This document shows positions 1-10,453 of a stretch of 64,000 nucleotides of DNA, piece after piece (position 1 is the first letter of the stretch; each line of letters begins with the position of its first letter). The notes below the pieces were generated by a model. It was not told where the DNA came from. It did no database searches and saw nothing but the letters and a program-made list of their open reading frames with translations. Position numbers and translations under genes: made by a program. Origin of the DNA: Gautieria morchelliformis. Lineage: Eukaryota; Basidiomycota; Agaricomycetes; Gomphales; Gomphaceae. The DNA is taken from NCBI GenBank assembly GCA_015179125.1, contig WHVA01000477.1:1-64000 (forward strand). The letters are read 5' to 3'.

Positions 1-459
1 CAGGGGACACCCTGTTTTCCATTTCCAGTTCCGACTCCATTTCCGACTCCGCTTCCGGTTCCGATTCCATCTCCGCATCCGCTTTCGGGAACGATTCCGC
101 TTCTGGGAGAACTTCCACCAGTTCCGTTCGCCTTGCCAGTTCCACTCCAATTTCCGACTTCCGCCCCGGAACAGTGTCGGAAATCAAGCGACTCGCATAA
201 TAGGTGGCATCAAGGGTCGATCAAGGGTCAGGGGGATACAGGGTTGATGGCGGGTGCCAAGCGTTGTCCCTGGCTGCGCAGCGTAGTATAATACGGGCTC
301 GCTGACATTGGGGGTCCTTAGACTTTTCTCTTTGGATTTCCCCTTGTCAGGTGAGAACCCCCTCTCTTGTATGCTCTGTTCATTTATACATACTTTGGAT
401 TTCCCCTTGTCAGTTGTGTGGTAGTGTGATCTCCACGACTAGCCAGGGTTGCCCTTACA
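1..459 (+). repeat. LTR of family A, long form (upstream copy)
   Basis: Matches the LTRs at 2673-3099 and 6361-6849 and the inverted copy at 62217-62716. The window starts at LTR base 4. U3 (about 1-180) is built from TTCCRN hexamers. A TATA-like TATAATAC lies near 288. The hairpin arm CTGACATTGGGG (302-313) pairs with CCCCTTGTCAG at 340-350 and with a second copy of that arm at 403-413. Between the two arms lies a 63-bp block (351-413) that starts GTGAG and ends CAG. The LTR ends GCCCTTACA. Confidence 0.85.
302..413 (+). promoter_or_regulatory. LTR A leader hairpin with duplicated 3' arm
   Basis: CTGACA...GGGG (302-313) can pair with either of two identical downstream arms, CCCCTTGTCAG at 340-350 or 403-413. 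The stem is 6 bp plus 4 bp around a small internal mismatch. The sequence between the two arm ends runs GTGAGA...CAG (351-413) with a pyrimidine tract before the final CAG, so it has the form of a short fungal intron. It lies just downstream of a TATA-like motif, so it should be in the transcribed leader. The role is inferred; the repeats and pairing are directly visible. Confidence 0.55.
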
Positions 460-800
460 GCCGTAGGGTTTGTGACGTTGAGGCTTGGCTCGCATACAGG
501 TGGTGCATGACTTGCAGTAGTCTTGGACCATTGTGCGGAGGAGAGGCCAAGTATAGGTACGTCGGATTATGTCGAGGGTTTTGTTCTGGCCTTGGTTCCT
601 GAGAGCGGATGATCATGGCTTTGCTGGAGCACGCGAAGTCGTAGATCGTTGGTATCCGGAACGTAAATCCGGGACTTGTACCGGAGAAATCCATCGAAAT
701 CGAGGGACCATCCAGGACTGGTGGGGTCATCGAGGTGGGTTGCGGATATGGGGTCGGAATGGATGTCGGAATGGAGAGACTCGGTGTCCATAATAATTGA
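460..800 (-). pseudogene. Reverse-strand Gypsy integrase zinc-finger fragment
   Basis: On the minus strand this stretch encodes the linker that precedes Gypsy integrases (GFLRYKSRIYVPD, then an LR..L..SHDHPL histidine motif). Further on come pieces typical of the HHCC zinc-binding segment (a W-P-L-R-T run followed by a C-x2-C). The orientation is opposite to the surrounding family A pol, and the sequence does not resemble the A or B integrases, so it is a piece of a third Gypsy family joined into this element. It is a short fossil fragment with no ends of its own visible. Confidence 0.6.
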
Positions 801-824
801 GGCGCGGAGTAGCAGAAACTAGGA

Positions 825-2602
825 GATCCATGACAAGGAGATGCTGGCAATCATCCGAGCACTGGAGGAGTGGCGACACTTCCTCGAGGGTGCTCTATGC
901 CCATTTGAGATCTGGACAGACCACAAGAACCTCGAGTATTTCCGCACGTCTAAGAAGTTGAACCGACGACAAGCACAGTGGTCCCTACACCTGTCCCGGT
1001 TTGACTTCATGCTCCACCACCGCCCCGGCCGCACCATGGGCAAGCCCGATGCCCTATCCCGCCGCGCAGATCATGGAAGCGGAAGTGGAGACAACAATCC
1101 GCACCCTAGAATGAGTGACTGCAGTTGGAGTGGAAGTGGAAATGCTCCGGGATATCCGGAGGCAGTACCGGAATGGAGAGAAGGAGGAGTCGGTGGTGAA
1201 GGCAGTGGAGGAACTTCGGAAAGGGAACTCACGGTCGGTACGGGCAGCGCAATGGTCGGAACGTGATGGGCTGCTCCACTTCAGAGGCAAGGTCTACGTT
1301 CCAGGTGGGGCGGACCTCTGCCGCCGCATCGTGTCCCAGCACCATGACACCTGGGTCGCTGGGCATGCTGGCAGGTGGAAGACGCTGGAGTTAGTGGCTC
1401 GGAATTACTGGTGGCCTCAGATGTCCCGCTACATTGGACAGTACGTGAAGACATGTGACCTTTGTCTCTGAACCAAAGCGCAACGACATCCGCCTGTCGG
1501 AGAACTTGTTCCGCTCCCAATTCCCAAATCCCGCTGGGACACCATCAGTGTCGACTTCATCGTTGAACTCCCAGAGTCTCATGGCTACGACGCGATCATG
1601 AACGTCGTGGATTTGGTAAGCAAGGTGTCCCACTTCATTCTGACGCACACGACGATCACAGCCCTCGGAGCGGCCCGCCTGTTCCTTGCACATGTCTGGA
1701 AGTTGCATGGACTCCCGAAGCAAGTTGTTTCCGATTGAGGTTCGCAATTTGTCGCGGAACTGACTCGGGAGCTCTACCGCCTGCTGGGCATAAAGCTGGC
1801 TACCACCACAGCATACCATCCTCAGGGTGACGGACAGACGGAACGGGTCAATCAGGAGTTGGAGCAATATCTCCGCCTCTTTGTCAATGAGAGGCAGGAT
1901 GACTGCGATGAGTTACTTCCACTGGCGGAATTCCAATACCACAACCATGTACATTCCGCCACACAACAGACTCCCTTCATGCTTGACTCTGGACGACACC
2001 CGCGGATGGGCTTCGAACCACGCCAGGCTGACTCCCGACTCGAGACGGTCAATGAGTTCTGGGACCGCATGGACTCCACCCTTTCAGAAGCCAAGTCGGC
2101 CCTTGCGAAGGCCAAGGATGACATGGCAAGATACTACAACCAACGCCGGGTTCCTGCCCCAGAGTACCAAGTTGGAGACAAGGTGTATCTTGATGCAAGT
2201 GACATCCGCACCACACGCCCTTCGCAGAAGCTTGCCCACCGCTACCTTGGGCCCTTCACAGTGACGCGGAGGGTTGGACAGAATGCATACCGCCTCCGAC
2301 TTCCGATGTCCATGTCCCGCCTCCACCCCATCTTCAACGTGGTGAAGTTACTCCCTATGCTTGAGGACCCAATTCCAGGTCGGAAGGCTCGTCCGCCACC
2401 TCCGCTGGAAATTGTAGATGGGGAAGAGCACTATGTGGTGGAACAGATCCTGGACAGCCGGTTTGTGCGAGGACGACTCCAATTCCTCGTGAAATGGGAA
2501 GGGTATGGGTACGAGGAGAATTCATGGGTCCCGGAGCAAGATGTTTCTGCTCCAGACAAACTCCGTGAGTTCTATAGGACACACCCCCGTGCCCCTCACT
2601 GA
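825..2602 (+). pseudogene. Family A pol remnant: RNase H end, integrase, chromodomain
   Basis: The stretch opens with the Gypsy RNase H motif [17 protein letters not shown] (about 825-890) and the tether ending GKPDALSRR (about 1036-1066). The integrase zinc-binding segment (HHDTWVAGHAGRWKT ... CDLCL, about 1340-1470) follows, then the core domain and the GPY/F-type module (LAHRYLGPFTV, near 2235). A chromodomain (YVVEQILDSR ... FLVKWEGYGYEENSW, about 2430-2540) ends at a stop at 2600-2602. Chromodomain integrases are known to direct chromoviruses to particular chromatin. The region is broken in several places and cannot be active. The polypurine run just before the downstream LTR (GACGGGGGATAA, 2661-2672) looks like a plus-strand primer. 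Confidence 0.85.
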
Positions 2603-2672
2603 ATCCGCTTGCTGGCATTTCAATCCCTCGTGTCCTGTGCTCCGAGGACGCAGCACGCTAGACGGGGGATAA

Positions 2673-3099
2673 TGTCAGGGGACACCCTGTTTTCCATTTC
2701 CAGTTCCGACACCACACCCAGTTCCGACTCCATTTCCGACTCCGGTTCCGGTTCAGATTCCATCTCCGCCTCCGCTTTCGGAAATGATTCCACTTCTGGG
2801 AGAACTTCCACCAGTTCTGTTCGCCTTGCCAGTTCCACTCCAATTTCCGACTTCCACTCTCGGAACAGTGTCGGAAATCAAGCGACTCGCGTAATAGGTG
2901 GCATCAAGGGTCGATCAAGGGTCAGGGAGGTCAGGAGGATGCAGGGTTGATGGCGGGTGCCAAGTGTTGTCCCTGGCTGCGCAGCGTAGTATAATCCGGG
3001 CTCGCTGACATTGGGGGTCCTTAGACTTTTCTCTTTGGATTTCCCCTTGTCAGTTGTGTGGTAGTGTGATCTCCACAACCAGCCAGGGTTGCCCTTACA
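2673..3099 (+). repeat. LTR of family A, short form (downstream copy)
   Basis: Starts TGTCAGGGGACACC and ends GCCCTTACA, 427 bp. It aligns with the LTR at 1-459 but has only one copy of the hairpin 3' arm and lacks the 63-bp GTGAG...CAG block. The LINE1 endonuclease reading frame begins at the next base (3100). Confidence 0.88.
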
Positions 3100-6000
3100 G
3101 ACTTCAACAGACACCACCCGCTCTGGGACGAAGAACGAAACTCACACCTATTCACCGCAGCGAATCTCGACGCAGCACAAATACTACTAGAGCTGCTGGC
3201 CCAACACGACATGCTGACGGCCCTACCAAAGGACATCCCGACACTCTGTGCGACCAACTCCAAGAACCTCACCAGACCAGACAACCTATTCTGCACATCC
3301 AACCTACTCGACCTGTTCACGCGATGTACAGCTTACCCAGACCACAGGCTACCCTGCACGGACCACTTCCCCATCTCCAGTACCATCGACGTCTCGGTAC
3401 CCAGAGTCGATGACCCAGCGAGAAGGGACTGGCGCCAGGTGGACTGGACGCAGTACCGTGAGCATCTTCAAAGGCGGCTGGAAGAGGGGAGCCCACCCTC
3501 TGACATCAGTAGCCGAGAGGAGTTCGAGAACAGACTAACGCAGCTCACCACGGCTATCCACACAACGGTCGAGGAACTCGTACCATACTCCAAACCATCC
3601 CCATACTCCAAGCGCTGGTGGACAAAGGAACTCAGTGTAGCCAGGTCCAAGATGCGAGCAGCAGCCAGGCACGCAAACCGGGCGCAACATGACCCACTCC
3701 ACCTGAGCCACCAAGAATACTGCAACGCGCGTAACGAGTACACTGACAAGATACGCAGTACGAAGCAAGACTTCTGGTTCGACTGGCTAGAACACGCCGA
3801 CGAGAAAACAGTGTGGACGGCGAGCCGACTCGTCTCGGGCCCATCCACCAATGGGGGCCGCACCAGAATCCCACCACTCACGACAACAACGGAGACCGGG
3901 GCAGTAAGCAAGGTCACTGACAACAACGATAAAAGCAAGCTCCTATTCAAGTCCTTCTTTCCCTCACAAGGGGCACGACCACAGCATGAGAACATCACCC
4001 GATACCCCACCCCTGCGTTCGAGTACGAGCCAATCTCCAACCAACAGGTCTTCCGAATCATCGACAGAATGGGCCCATACAAGGCCCCAGGCCCATCCGG
4101 CCTATCTAACTCGGTACTCACACAATGCGCCAACATACTAACCCCATACCTAGGATGTTTGTACCGCGCGACCTTCCATCTCGACATATACCCGCAAGAA
4201 TGGAAAACTACCACCATAGCGGCACTTAGGAAGCCAGGCAAAATGGACTACATGGTAGCTAAAGCTTACAGACCTATTACGCTAATGGAAACCCTAGCAA
4301 AGCCATTGTCCGGATGCGTAGCAGAAACACTGTCATATCACGCAGAGGCATTGAAGATGCTGCCTGACACCAACTTCGGGGGGCGACCAGGACGAAGCAC
4401 GTCCGACGCCCTCCACCTGACAGTCGACTACATCAAATCACAGTGGAGGAAAGGGCAAGTCGTTTCCGCACTTTTCTTAGATGTTAAAGGGGCCTTCCCA
4501 AGTGTCACAGTTGACACGCTAATCCATGACATGCGAGCGAGAGGGGTACCCCCGCAGTACACCAAATGGGTCGGGAACAGGCTACAGGGCCGGCAAACTA
4601 GGATCCAATTCGACGACTTCCTCTCTGACCCCCTCAGTATCGACAATGGGTGCGACCAAGGAGACCCCATATCAGTTATTCTATATCATTTCTACAACGC
4701 CGGTCTCATCGAGGTAGCGCGAAGAGAACAAAACGAGATCGCACCGGCCTTCATCGACAATGTCACTTTTCTGGCAGCGGGCCCCTCGTTCACTCACACG
4801 CATGCAACAATCGAACGGATGATGGTCAGGGAGGGAGGAGCGCAAGACTGGTCGCGATCTCATAACTCACAGTTCAAGATGGACAAGATGCAAGTCATCG
4901 ACTTCACAAGGAAACCGGAAAAAGACCCAACACACCCTGGCAAGACGAGGCCTCTCCACCACCACCCCATCGACATCAGTGGCACCATCATCACCCCAAC
5001 CCCCACACACAAGCTGCTAGGCGTCATACTAGACCAGGAGCTGCGGTTCAGAGAGCACACAGCGTACGCAGCCGCCAAGGGTACTGACTGGGTGATGCAA
5101 TTTAGACGACTATCCAAGCCGACGAAGGGGATGTCACACAAAAACATGAGGCAGCTATATCTATCTATCGCAATCCCCAAAATGTTGTACGCCGCGGACG
5201 TGTGGTACACACCAGTCAGGAAAGAACCCGGCGATAGAAAATCCAAGGGTTCATTGGGAGCGGCTAGCAAACTGGCGAGGGTCCAGAGAATGGCATCGAT
5301 CCACATCACAGGCGCTCTACGCTCCACTCCCACCGACCTCCTCGATGCTCACGCAGACCTGCTCCCAATGAAGCTCCGGCTCGACCAGCACACGCATGGC
5401 GCAGCGCTCTGGCTGCTCACACTCCCGCAAGACCACCCCCTACACTCCCGGCTACGGAGGGCCACCAGGTACGTAAAGAGACACAGATCGCCTCTCCACG
5501 CGCACAACCTACACCCTGGGACGACAGAAACGATCCACCCGATGCGCCACGAACCCCGGTGGCGACTACCGGTCCTCACAACAATCCCTGAGAACGAGGA
5601 GCAGGCAATAGAGTACGACAAGCTCAAGTCAATGACCAACATCTTCAGACTTTACGCAGATGGCTCCAGCCTAGACGGAGGGGTTGGAGCAGCGGCGGTC
5701 CTGTATGTCAACGGAATACAAAGCAGGTCGCTACAGCACTTCCTGGGGCCAGATACGCAGCACACGGTATATGAGGCGGAACTGGTGGGCCTCATACTAG
5801 CGGCAACAATGCTACAAGAACTTGATCACCTAGAAGACGCCGCGATCGCCGTTGACAACCAATCGGCCATAACAGGCCTGAGTAGCTTCAAGAGCGCGCC
5901 GGGACAACACCTCGCAGACCACTTTCTCCAGCAAATGCAAGAAGTAGCCAGACGGCATCAAGGCGCTCCACTAGAGGTCTACTGGGTTCCCGGAGACAAA

Positions 6001-6360
6001 GGTATCAGAGGCAACAAAGCAGCGGATACGATGGCAAAACAAGCAGTGCAAGGATGTAGCAGCCCCGAAAACTCTCTCCTGACTCTGCTCCGCTCCCCAC
6101 TCCCGCTCAGCAAATCCGCACTTAAAACGGCCCACAACAAACAGCTCAAAAGTGAGACCTCCCTCATGTTCGCTAACTCTCCGAGACTCCACAGGATCAG
6201 AGCCATCGACCCCAAAATGCCGTCGGCTGACTACCAGAAAATAGCAGCGACGCTACCACGTCGCCAAGCCAGCATATTAGTCCAGCTTCAAACAGGACAT
6301 GCCCAGCTGCAGCGACATTTGTATAAAATGGGTCTAGTGGGCACGCCGCTGTGTCCCTCC

Positions 6361-6849
6361 TGTCGGGGGACACCCTGTTTTCCATTTCCAGTTCCGACAC
6401 CACACCCAGTTCCGGCTCCATTTACGACTCCGGTTCCGGTTCCGATTCCATCTCCGCCTCCGCTTTCGGAAATGATTCCGCTTCTGGGAGAACTTCCACC
6501 AGTTCTGTTTGCCTTGCCAGTTCCACTCCAATTTCCAACTTCCACTCTCGGAACAGTGTCGGAAATCAAGCGACTCGCGTAATAGGTGGCATCAGGGTCT
6601 ATCAAGGGTCAGGGTGGTCAGGGAGGTGCAGGGTTGATGGTGGGTGCCAAGTGTTGTCCCTGGCTGCGCAGCATAGTATAATACGGGCTCGCTGACATTG
6701 GGGGTCCTTAGACTTTTCTCTTTGGATTTCCCCTTGTCAGGTGAGAATCCCCTCTCTTGTATACTCTATTCATTTATACATACTTTGGATTTCCCCTTGT
6801 CAGTTGTGTGGTAGTGTGATCTCCACAACCGGCCAGGGTTGCCCTTACA
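6361..6849 (+). repeat. Solo LTR of family A (long form) in LINE1, TSD CCTCC
   Basis: TGTCGGGGGACACC...GCCCTTACA, 489 bp. It is flanked by the 5-bp direct repeat CCTCC (6356-6360 and 6850-6854). It falls inside the codons of the C-terminal zinc motif of LINE1, and the LINE frame resumes after the second CCTCC. It carries both hairpin 3' arms and the 63-bp GTGAG...CAG block (6741-6803). Confidence 0.93.
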
Positions 6850-7189
6850 CCTCCTGCCACCAGAAGGAAGAAACCGTACGACACTTCCTCCTCAGTTGCT
6901 TAGCACACGCGAAACACCGACAACCCCTGATCAATACACTGAGGCGCGATGCCCTCGACCTGGACAAACTCCTCTCCGATCCAGATTGCATAGATTACAT
7001 GTTAGATTACGTCCATGCGACCAAGAGATTCCACCCCACGCCTACACTCCCCCCACTGCGCTCCCCACATCCACACCCCACACCCCCCTCCCCCTCCCCC
7101 CCCCATGAGCTAGCACTGACCCCTCTGATGCAGGTCGCTGGGTCCCAGACGAACTGGGACCCGCAGTCAAGATTCCCGCACACGAACCC

Positions 7190-7310
7190 CCGTGCTCCCG
7201 CTCGCACGCCGCCCGCCCGCACGCCGTCCGCTCGCACGCCGCCCGCCCGCACGCCGTCCGCCCGTCCGCCGCCCACTCGCACGTCGATTGCCCACATGTC
7301 GCCCACCCGT
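7190..7310 (+). repeat. GC-rich minisatellite in LINE1 C-terminal tail
   Basis: Imperfect tandem 15-16 bp units of the CGCACGCCGCCCGCC type. In the LINE1 frame they read as repeated ARTPP/ARTPS. Probably slippage-grown sequence in a tail that was already under weak constraint. Confidence 0.7.
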
Positions 7311-7648
7311 TTGCCACACGCACGCACCCTGCCCTGGCCTAGCCTCCTACGCACACCCGCGCACCTGCCCTCCATGACCTCAGTTCACAGCCCACGGTCA
7401 CTTTTGTAGACAGCAATGACAAACTCTTCTAACCGTGTTACGGACAATACCCGCACGCCATTCTAGCCACTAACTTACTTTCCGTTACTATAGCTAATTC
7501 TCAAAGGGGTTAGTCCAACTTGGGACACCCCGCCTCAGGGCTTATGTTTCGTCACCATGATAACGGCCAATCTCTAGATACACTGCATGTATTATCCTAC
7601 ATGAGCAAGGCTCAATGGATATAAATGGATATAAAATAAAATAAAAAC

Positions 7649-8809
7649 GGGGGCGTCAAATTGGGAATGGCTTTGCGCTAAGGCGTCCCATTGGACAACC
7701 AAGGAAGGACTGGCAGTGGACCAAGACTGGAGACCGGAGCCATGTCGCCATCGCCCGGCAAGAACCTTTGGGGCTTACCATTAGAGGGTGGCACTATGTG
7801 TGGAGAGACTGCCACATGGAGAAGTTGTCGCAGTCGTTGGAGGCTTGGGGTTTGTGCTGCGTATGGTGGTTGGCTTTGGCTTGTTGGTTGAAGCACACGG
7901 CGCTGGTGGTGCCTGTAAAGACAGCGGTCTGGCAGGGTCATAGAGGGACACGCTGGCGGGGAACGGAGGGAGCCATTTACGGGAGGAATGGTACTGGACG
8001 ACTCGAGAGTGGATGGGCGTATACAATTTCGAGTCTTTGACAAGATTTGGAGGAGTCTCTGGGGATTTTAGGGCCACTGTCCTATGAGGGACTGCTGCTG
8101 AAACGCGATGTGGAGCATTGGAGGGTCTATGCAAGTTCGAAAGGTTTGGACAGGAGATGGACGATGCTGGATGGATAGGAGTCGCGTGGGAGAGCTAGTA
8201 GCAGACTGCTTTGCTGGAGCACGTATACGGGATGGTATCTCGACACTGGATGCTGGATCGAGTCGACCACTCCGGCGTTCAAGTGTGCGGGACATGGCGG
8301 CACGTGTGAACCTGTCGTCGGATGAATAATGGCGAGGCTGGGCTAATGGCGGCGTAAGGGAAGGGAGATTTCTGGATAGAAAGCGCTGAGATGCGCACGC
8401 CGTGGCATACCACATGGATGCAGTCCTGGTCCCTTCCTTGCGCTGATGCACATGTTGTGGGCACGAATACGGATCCAATGACGTGCCTGAGGTGACTAAA
8501 CCTACCTTTGACCGTGCACAGAGCTCAGTGCGTCACAACCACGGAGACATGAAGGTATGGACCAGCTGCGGGTACGAAGGCGGACATGGAGTACAGCGAG
8601 ACAGTGTACACGTAAGCACGGCCCCAGCGAAACGCCCGCGTGGGACAGCAGTGACGTGATTGACACATGTGCCACGGTCGTGCGCGCCAGGCACCCGCAT
8701 TCGCCGCCAGACTCCCGGACGTGCAGAGAAAGTACAATGGCGTATAGATGTGAGTATCGGCGGGCAGAAGGGTGCATGGAGTGTTCAGATTTAGTGGCCG
8801 GAGGGGCTT
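7649..8809. other. No recognisable gene
   Basis: Reading frames on both strands are short and without recognisable motifs. Base composition is moderately GC-rich. It may be host intergenic DNA between LINE1 and the candidate TIR element. Confidence 0.4.
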
Positions 8810-10009
8810 TAGTCTAGTGTGCGCCAGTGGGTGCTGCTGTACTACGTCGGTCTATTTATATACACGACCGCCCTCGCAACTCTGCTGTCGCCGTACCCTC
8901 GCTCTTCCCTCGCTTCTATGGAATCCACTCTTCTCTCGCTTCGACTCTTCTCTTGCTTCGACTCTTCTCTCGCTTTGCAACTCTTCTCTCACTGCATAAC
9001 TCTTCTCTTGCTTCGTCAATTGAATTGCAGATCACACGCGCTATATATTATGTAATGGACTTCTTGCTTCCTCCTCCCACCCGCCACCCGCTGCTCTCCT
9101 CCTTCCTCATGCCCCCGACTCCCAACTCCCCCAGTCCAGCATCCTCCACCACGCACCACTGCGCCCTCCCGCCCCCGCCCATCCTCTGCCCCCCAACGAT
9201 GACGCGACGCCCTGCTGGCCCCTCTATCACCCTTGGCTGTCCCTCGCCAGCGTCGCCTCTGCCCTATCTGCCACATTCTCTCCTCCTGGATCATGCGACG
9301 TGCCCGCGGGGCCCCGCCCACCCTCTGCCGCGTCCACGGGGTTGTCTCCGATGCGCCATGCACCCCCGTCCCGCCCACACTGCCCCCGCCTCCGCGGTGT
9401 CTCCATCTCCACCTCCAGCGTCGCCTCTGCTGCGTTGCCCCACCAGGTAGAGTGCCTGCATACAGCCTTCGTGCACCCAGTGTCCCCAAATTCTGACAGC
9501 GGTACGTGACGTCCTTCTGTGTTTTGGGGTCTTGCTCATGCGGCCCACCCCGTCCTCGTGGCTGTGTCCTATGTCCATGCCGCATGTGCCCCGCTCCTAT
9601 TGATCTATCTATATTGTTTTTGATGTCCCGCGGTGGCTGTTGTCGGTCATCAGGCTCGACTTCATCCCAACCCCCAGGATCCTCCCGGCGCCGCCCCCGC
9701 CCAGCATGTCGACCATGACCAGGTGCTTGACGTCCCGACCCGCGTTCCCATGGCCACTCCTATCCGTGAGCTACCAAGGGAACCATGGTGGGAAAAATCT
9801 CAAAAAATACCGTAGTTATCCTCGTGCCGCAACCTTCCTTCGTGAATTCTCGATAAAAAGATGAGCCGGGGCCTCATCATGATGCCAGTACCTCCTCGTC
9901 TCCACATTCAACACTCTGGAATGTCTCACTTATGCGCTTGGATTGTCTAGAGTTCCAAGGCTGCTAAAATTTTGTGTATATAAATAGACCAATTACGCAC
10001 ACTAGACTA
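8810..10009. mobile_element. Candidate TIR element, 1.2 kb, TA-flanked, no transposase seen
   Basis: The left end reads TA-GTCTAGTGTGCG (8810-8823) and the right end CGCACACTAGAC-TA (9996-10009). That gives 12-bp perfect terminal inverted repeats with a TA dinucleotide at both edges, as Tc1/mariner-like elements have. A second inverted pair, GGTCTATTTATATACAC on the left (8851-8867) and its complement on the right (about 9974-9990), lies at different distances from the two ends. The interior has a CTCTTCTCTCGCTTCGA-type tandem run (about 8925-9020) and a very GC-rich C-stretch (9060-9760). The frames there are proline/arginine-rich and not convincing, and no DDE transposase is visible. A chance inverted repeat is possible. 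Confidence 0.4.
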
Positions 10010-10453
10010 ATCCTCGATCCCGAAGCTAAATCCGAACATTCCATAATATCTGCTCCACCCTGCACACCTGAGCGATACCCACATCTCGCTCCCCACGTCC
10101 AGGGTCTGTCGGTGAAGGCGCGTGCCTGACAGGCATGATGTCGTCATGTCACTGCTTGTCCACGTGACATGACAAGAAGAGCGCTTCCCCACTCGATCAA
10201 TTCGCCATCCCACGCGACGCTTCCTGCCCAGTGTCTGTAATTCTGAGGTCAGTCCCATTCCTATGCGGCGTGTTCACATTCGCCGCTTTATTTTGCCGGT
10301 CGTGCCAATCTGCCGGCTAATTCACCCTAGGCTTCTGAGCATAGATAGATAAACATGCGGTGTGGGAACAGTGCACGGAATTGTGGGCGAAACTCCAAGC
10401 GAGTACGCATCAGGCCAACAATAGAAGGCTCAGCTTGCATGGCACACAGACAC
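10010..10453. other. No recognisable gene
   Basis: A stretch between the candidate TIR element and LTR B. No protein motif, RNA gene or long repeat was recognised. Confidence 0.4.

Larger units (their letters stand above)
1..3099 (+). mobile_element. Ty3/Gypsy chromovirus remnant, family A
   Basis: A broken LTR retrotransposon. An upstream LTR (1-459, whose first three bases lie outside the window) and a downstream LTR (2673-3099) flank a short internal region. That region encodes the end of RNase H, the integrase and a C-terminal chromodomain on the plus strand, plus a reverse-strand piece of a different Gypsy element just after the first LTR. The downstream LTR ends TTACA and is followed at once by the endonuclease coding sequence of LINE1 (starting with codons for DFNRHH), so the element sits inside that LINE. 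The two LTRs differ in length (long form upstream, short form downstream), so they may not be an original pair. Gag, protease and reverse transcriptase are not seen. It is fossil, with many breaks and of moderate age. The chromodomain is close to that of element B, so A and B are probably sister families. Confidence 0.85.
3100..7409 (+). pseudogene. LINE1 ORF2 (EN-RT-RNase H), partial, split by solo LTR
   Basis: The frame runs open from 3100 to the LTR at 6361, resumes at 6855 after the duplicated CCTCC, and ends at a stop at 7407-7409. It encodes an endonuclease piece (DFNRHHPLWDE, 3100-3132), a conserved WW-type pre-RT region (SKRWWTKEL), reverse transcriptase (FLDVKGAFPSV near 4475; GCDQGDPIS near 4651) and RNase H (LYADGSSLDGGVGAA near 5650; EAELVG; AVDNQSA; WVPGDKGIRGNKAAD near 5985). 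The C-terminal CPSC...EETVRHFLLSC zinc motif is split by the LTR. Two oddities suggest decay. The usual F-x-DD catalytic box reads FIDN (near 4750), and the RNase H histidine (WVPGH in LINE2) is D. After the zinc motif the frame enters a long Pro/Arg/Thr repeat tail absent from LINE2. Confidence 0.85.
3100..7648 (+). mobile_element. Tad-clade LINE (LINE1), interrupted twice by LTR sequences
   Basis: A non-LTR retrotransposon whose visible part starts mid-endonuclease at the edge of element A; the 5' part must lie beyond the window. The order is endonuclease end, reverse transcriptase, RNase H, C-terminal CCHC, then a proline-rich extension and an untranslated tail ending in an A-rich simple repeat (GGATATAAATGGATATAAAATAAAA..., about 7616-7648) rather than a pure poly(A). 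Protein-level similarity to LINE2 (25875-32475) is clear over the whole length, but the 3' ends differ, so the two are different subfamilies. Confidence 0.9.

Noticed and set aside
2609-2950. Ser/Asp-rich and Glu/Leu-rich open frames over the LTRs (also at 6351-6695, 62505-62778)
   Set aside because: They are translations of the hexamer arrays in LTR U3 regions, present on both strands in every copy, and have no gene character.
9016-9585. Long minus-strand frame rich in R and G
   Set aside because: GC-rich stretch gives open frames on both strands; no motif, no codon bias difference, and it lies within a candidate TIR element.
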